NCBI RefSeq assembly: GCF_012396235.1
Contig: NZ_JAAXPA010000026.1
Location: 56,947 to 120,946 of the forward strand
Reading direction: 5' to 3'
Length of the DNA stretch: 64,000 bases
DNA from: Rhodococcus opacus
Lineage (GTDB): Bacteria > Actinomycetota > Actinomycetes > Mycobacteriales > Mycobacteriaceae
The translations under genes were made by a program, and so were the position numbers. The stretch's first letter is position 1; every line of letters starts with the position of its first letter. Shown one piece after another: positions 61,497 to 64,000 of the stretch. Under the pieces are notes generated by a model, which had not been told where the DNA came from, did no database searches, and was given only the letters and a program-made list of their open reading frames with translations.

Positions 61497-62822
61497 ATGG
61501 AACGCACGAAGACCATCGCGGCTTCCCTCGTCGCGGCCGCCGTGATGACGGTCGCGGCGTGCGGGACGTCCCAACCGACGTCCACCCAGTCGGCGACAGC
61601 CACCACGGGCACTGAGCCGGCGTACGCGGCGACATTGGAACCACTGATCGACCGGTTGATGAAGGACAACGCCATTCCGGGAGCGGTGGTTCTGATCACC
61701 TCGCCCGATCAGGGCGATTGGTCGGCGACGTTCGGCACGACGACGATCGACGAGAACAAGCCGATGTCGATGGACGACCACTTCCGGATCGGGAGCAACA
61801 CCAAGACGATGACGTCGACGGTCATCCTCCAACTGGTGCAGGAGGGCAGGCTCAGCCTCGACGATCCGGTCTCCAAGTACCGCCCGGGCGTGCCGAACGG
61901 CGACAAGATCACCATCGCGCAACTGTCGGATATGCACAGCGGGCTCTACTCCTACACCTTCGACCTGCAGTTCAACGCGACACTCGACCGGGACCCGGAC
62001 AAGGTGTGGACGCCGGACGAGCTGCTGGCGATCGCCTTCTCCCACCCGGTGAACTTCCCGCCCGGGGAGAAGTTCGACTACAGCAACACCAACATCATCC
62101 TGCTCGGCGTCATCATCGAGCAGCTCACCGGCAGGTCGGCGGCCGAGGCCTTCGCGCAGCGCATCTTCGAACCCCTCGGACTCGAGCACACCTCGCTGCC
62201 CGCGCCCGCGGACTCCTCGATCCCCGAACCGCATCCGCAGGGCTACTCGTTCGGCACCAACGTCTCCACCATCGACACCTACGCGCTTCCGGCGGACGAG
62301 CAGGCCGCTGCCGTCGCCGGCACCCTGAAGCCGAACAACGAGACGAACGCCAACCCGTCATGGGCGTGGACGGCCGGGGGCGCGATCTCGACGGTCGCAG
62401 ACATGGCCACCTACGTGAAGGCACTGGTCGGCGGCGGACTCCTGGACGAGCAGACGCAGAAGATCCGCCTCGACAGCATCCAACCGACCGATCCGGCCAA
62501 CCCCACCGCCGCCGGATACGGCTTGGGTATCGCCCGGTTCGGTCCCCTCATAGGCCACGACGGCCAGATTCCGGGCTTCATGACCTTCATGGGCGTGGAC
62601 CCGAACACCGACCTCAGGATCGTCATCGGCACGAACCTCGCCACCGTGCCCTCCGGTGAGGGATCGGCCCTGACGCTCCTCAAAGGCATCCTGCCGGTCT
62701 TCTACGGTGCGGGTTCGGTGCCCGCCGGGAACCCGGCCGCGGTGCCCGGAGCGACGGGCGGCGCTTCTCCGACCACGACGCCCGTCGGCGGCGCGACGGC
62801 AACCACCGGCACCGGCGGCTGA
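61497..62822 (+). CDS. Beta-lactamase-fold serine hydrolase lipoprotein
   Basis: ATG 61497 gives MERTKTIAASLVAAAVMTVAACG, a lipoprotein signal with lipobox VAAC at Cys22. The 441-aa product has the class-C/DD-peptidase motifs: SNTK (SxxK) in RIGSNTKTMTS (about 100), YSN in FDYSNTNI and HDG in IGHDGQIPG. It would act on the outer side of the membrane as a D-Ala-D-Ala peptidase, esterase or beta-lactamase-like enzyme. The C-terminal tail is Thr/Gly/Pro-rich, possibly cell-wall spanning. Confidence 0.9.
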   Translation: MERTKTIAASLVAAAVMTVAACGTSQPTSTQSATATTGTEPAYAATLEPLIDRLMKDNAIPGAVVLITSPDQGDWSATFGTTTIDENKPMSMDDHFRIGSNTKTMTSTVILQLVQEGRLSLDDPVSKYRPGVPNGDKITIAQLSDMHSGLYSYTFDLQFNATLDRDPDKVWTPDELLAIAFSHPVNFPPGEKFDYSNTNIILLGVIIEQLTGRSAAEAFAQRIFEPLGLEHTSLPAPADSSIPEPHPQGYSFGTNVSTIDTYALPADEQAAAVAGTLKPNNETNANPSWAWTAGGAISTVADMATYVKALVGGGLLDEQTQKIRLDSIQPTDPANPTAAGYGLGIARFGPLIGHDGQIPGFMTFMGVDPNTDLRIVIGTNLATVPSGEGSALTLLKGILPVFYGAGSVPAGNPAAVPGATGGASPTTTPVGGATATTGTGG

Positions 62823-63272
62823 CATTTCGTGCCGAACCCGCCCCGGTGCGAGCACCGAACCCGATCCGTCCCATCCGGTCTTGCCGTGCCCGGCTGCGTC
62901 CGTCATCGTGCCGATCGTCGGCGTTCACAATGACGCCACAGCAGTCACCGTGCCGACGAGCCCGTCAGCCTGCCGACGAACGGCGACACCTGCGTCTGCA
63001 AATTCCGTGAGGCCACGTCTGCATTCTCAGCGACGGCCAACACACGGCCCTGGCCGCAGTATGTGCCCGGCTGATGCCGGTACCAATCGCCGATCTGTTC
63101 CCCGCTGGCCCACGCCCACAACGCCCTTGAGGGAACGACTGCAACACCCGCGACCACGGACACCGGCCTCATCGAGTCGATCAGCGCCCGCTCCCACGGA
63201 GCCAAAACGTCGCTGACATCGAGGTTTCAGGGACTATCAGAACTTCGGTGGAACTAGCTCTGGCATATGAAT
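62823..63272. other. Gene-free gap before the IS256-type element
   Basis: Overlapping short frames only. The left end of the transposase element should lie here, but I could not recognise its terminal inverted repeat. Confidence 0.4.
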
Positions 63273-63884
63273 TTAGTTTCCAGTTGCGGTGATTCGGCCT
63301 TCGAATGTGATAGCAAACGCATTGAGGGCTGGTTTCCACCTCGTCACCCATCGTGCTCTTCCCTTGCCGGTTGGGTCCAGCGCACGGGTGGCGAGGTAGA
63401 GACATTTGAGCGCGGCCTGGTCGCTGGGGAAGTGCCCACGTGCCCGGACTGCCCGCCGGTAGCGAGCATTGAGGGACTCGATCGCATTCGTCGAACAGAT
63501 GACCCGTCGGATCTCGGCGTCGTAATCAAGGAACGGCACGAACTCACTCCAGGCGTTCTCCCACAGCCGGACGATCGCCGGATACTTCGGACCCCATTTG
63601 ACGGCGAACTCGGTGAAACACTCCCGGGCCGCGGACTCGTTGACGGCGGTGTAGATCGGACGCAAGTCCCGCGACATCTCGTCCCAGTACTGCCGCGAGG
63701 CATAACGGAACGTGTTGCGCAACAGGTGAATCAGACACGTCTGTACCACCGCGAGAGGCCACACGGTAGTGATCGCCTCCGGCAGCCCCTTGAGCCCGTC
63801 ACAGACGATCATGCAGACATCTGCAACGCCGCGGTTGCGGATCTCGGTCAGCACGGCGAGCCAAAATTTGGCCAAAGCGCACAT
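63273..63884 (-). mobile_element. IS256-family transposase, 5'-truncated
   Basis: The 203-aa product covers the C-terminal half of an IS256/Mutator transposase: VCDGLKGLPEAI with the second catalytic Asp, QTCLIHLLRNT, and STNAIESLNARYRRAVRARGHFP with the catalytic Glu. The N-terminal half, including the first Asp, is missing; at about 63884 the sequence switches to unrelated DNA. The element is therefore inactive unless assisted. It is one of at least three mobile-element relics in the right third of the window. Confidence 0.88.
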
Positions 63885-63920
63885 GTTCGCGCGAACGTGT
63901 GCGAGGTGACGCCTGAACTG

Positions 63921-64000
63921 TCACGGGTTCGGCAGGCGGGCGGTGTCGACGTGGTCGGAGAGGTAGGCGATGACGGCCTCGTTGCGCATGCCGTAAGCGG
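63921..64000 (-). CDS. C-terminal end of an unidentified gene, cut by the window edge
   Basis: The last 25 codons read AYGMRNEAVIAYLSDHVDTA then RLPNP and stop, 36 bp before the truncated IS256 frame. Codon bias looks coding, but the protein is too short to identify. It may be another mobile-element gene that interrupted the transposase. Confidence 0.4.
   Translation of the reverse strand, partial: AYGMRNEAVIAYLSDHVDTARLPNP

Overview
The window is GC-rich actinobacterial DNA, most consistent with a large, probably linear, plasmid of a Rhodococcus-type member of the Mycobacteriales. The lineage call rests on a DUF3068/PorA-like protein, a cutinase-family exported protein, an Rv3651-like sensor, a WhiB-like protein and a DUF3263-like protein. 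The linear-replicon call rests on an overlapping tap-tpg pair at 22.6-25.5 kb. No telomere sequence is visible, and no tRNA, rRNA or CRISPR array was found.

Layout. 0-8.2 kb: a cut-off multi-HTH TniQ-like gene and a decayed copy of its 3' end, two exported or anchored small proteins, a DUF3068 protein, then a P450 / Rv3651-like / YciB run. 8.5-13.4 kb: plasmid control genes, namely a double-XRE regulator, a WhiB-like protein with two extra Cys modules, a probable replication initiator and an octapeptide beta-helix protein; two of these genes have twin-hairpin leaders. 13.5-20.2 kb: the partition region. A roughly 1.1-kb array of GCTA/TAGC tetramers precedes a small parA and a ribbon-helix-helix centromere-binding gene. 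A second array of GCAAC/GCAAT words lies in and after the following DUF2637 membrane-protein gene. 20.3-28.9 kb: a PLD-like protein, two small paralogues, an RHH gene, tap, tpg, a large cutinase and small Cys-rich plasmid/phage-type genes.

29-34 kb is mostly decayed DNA: a truncated TetR, a frameshifted response regulator and long gene-poor stretches. 34.3-40.8 kb is a compact catabolic or detoxification module: TetR, alpha/beta hydrolase, PF10118 metal protein, ferredoxin-type reductase, a second TetR and an MFS exporter with paired operators. 40.9-52.7 kb is a stress-type island: PNPOx-like remnant, hemerythrin, three related MerR genes (two frameshifted), Hsp20, a J-domain protein, a histidine phosphatase and many small hypothetical genes. 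52.9-56.2 kb holds an orphan mazF remnant and a RecD2-like helicase flanked by IS3 fragments. 56.5-62.8 kb holds a pRiA4b ORF-3 family gene, a second RHH/ParA/RHH cluster, integrase and SRAP fragments and a beta-lactamase-fold lipoprotein. The right edge is a truncated IS256-type transposase.

Replication (Rep-like gene), segregation (two ParA/RHH pairs) and end maintenance (Tap/Tpg) form the backbone; the redox and stress modules are cargo. The most unusual features are the two tetramer/pentamer arrays around parAB, the twin-hairpin leaders and a P450 lacking the ExxR motif. All calls come from reading sequence and recalled family features; no database search was run.
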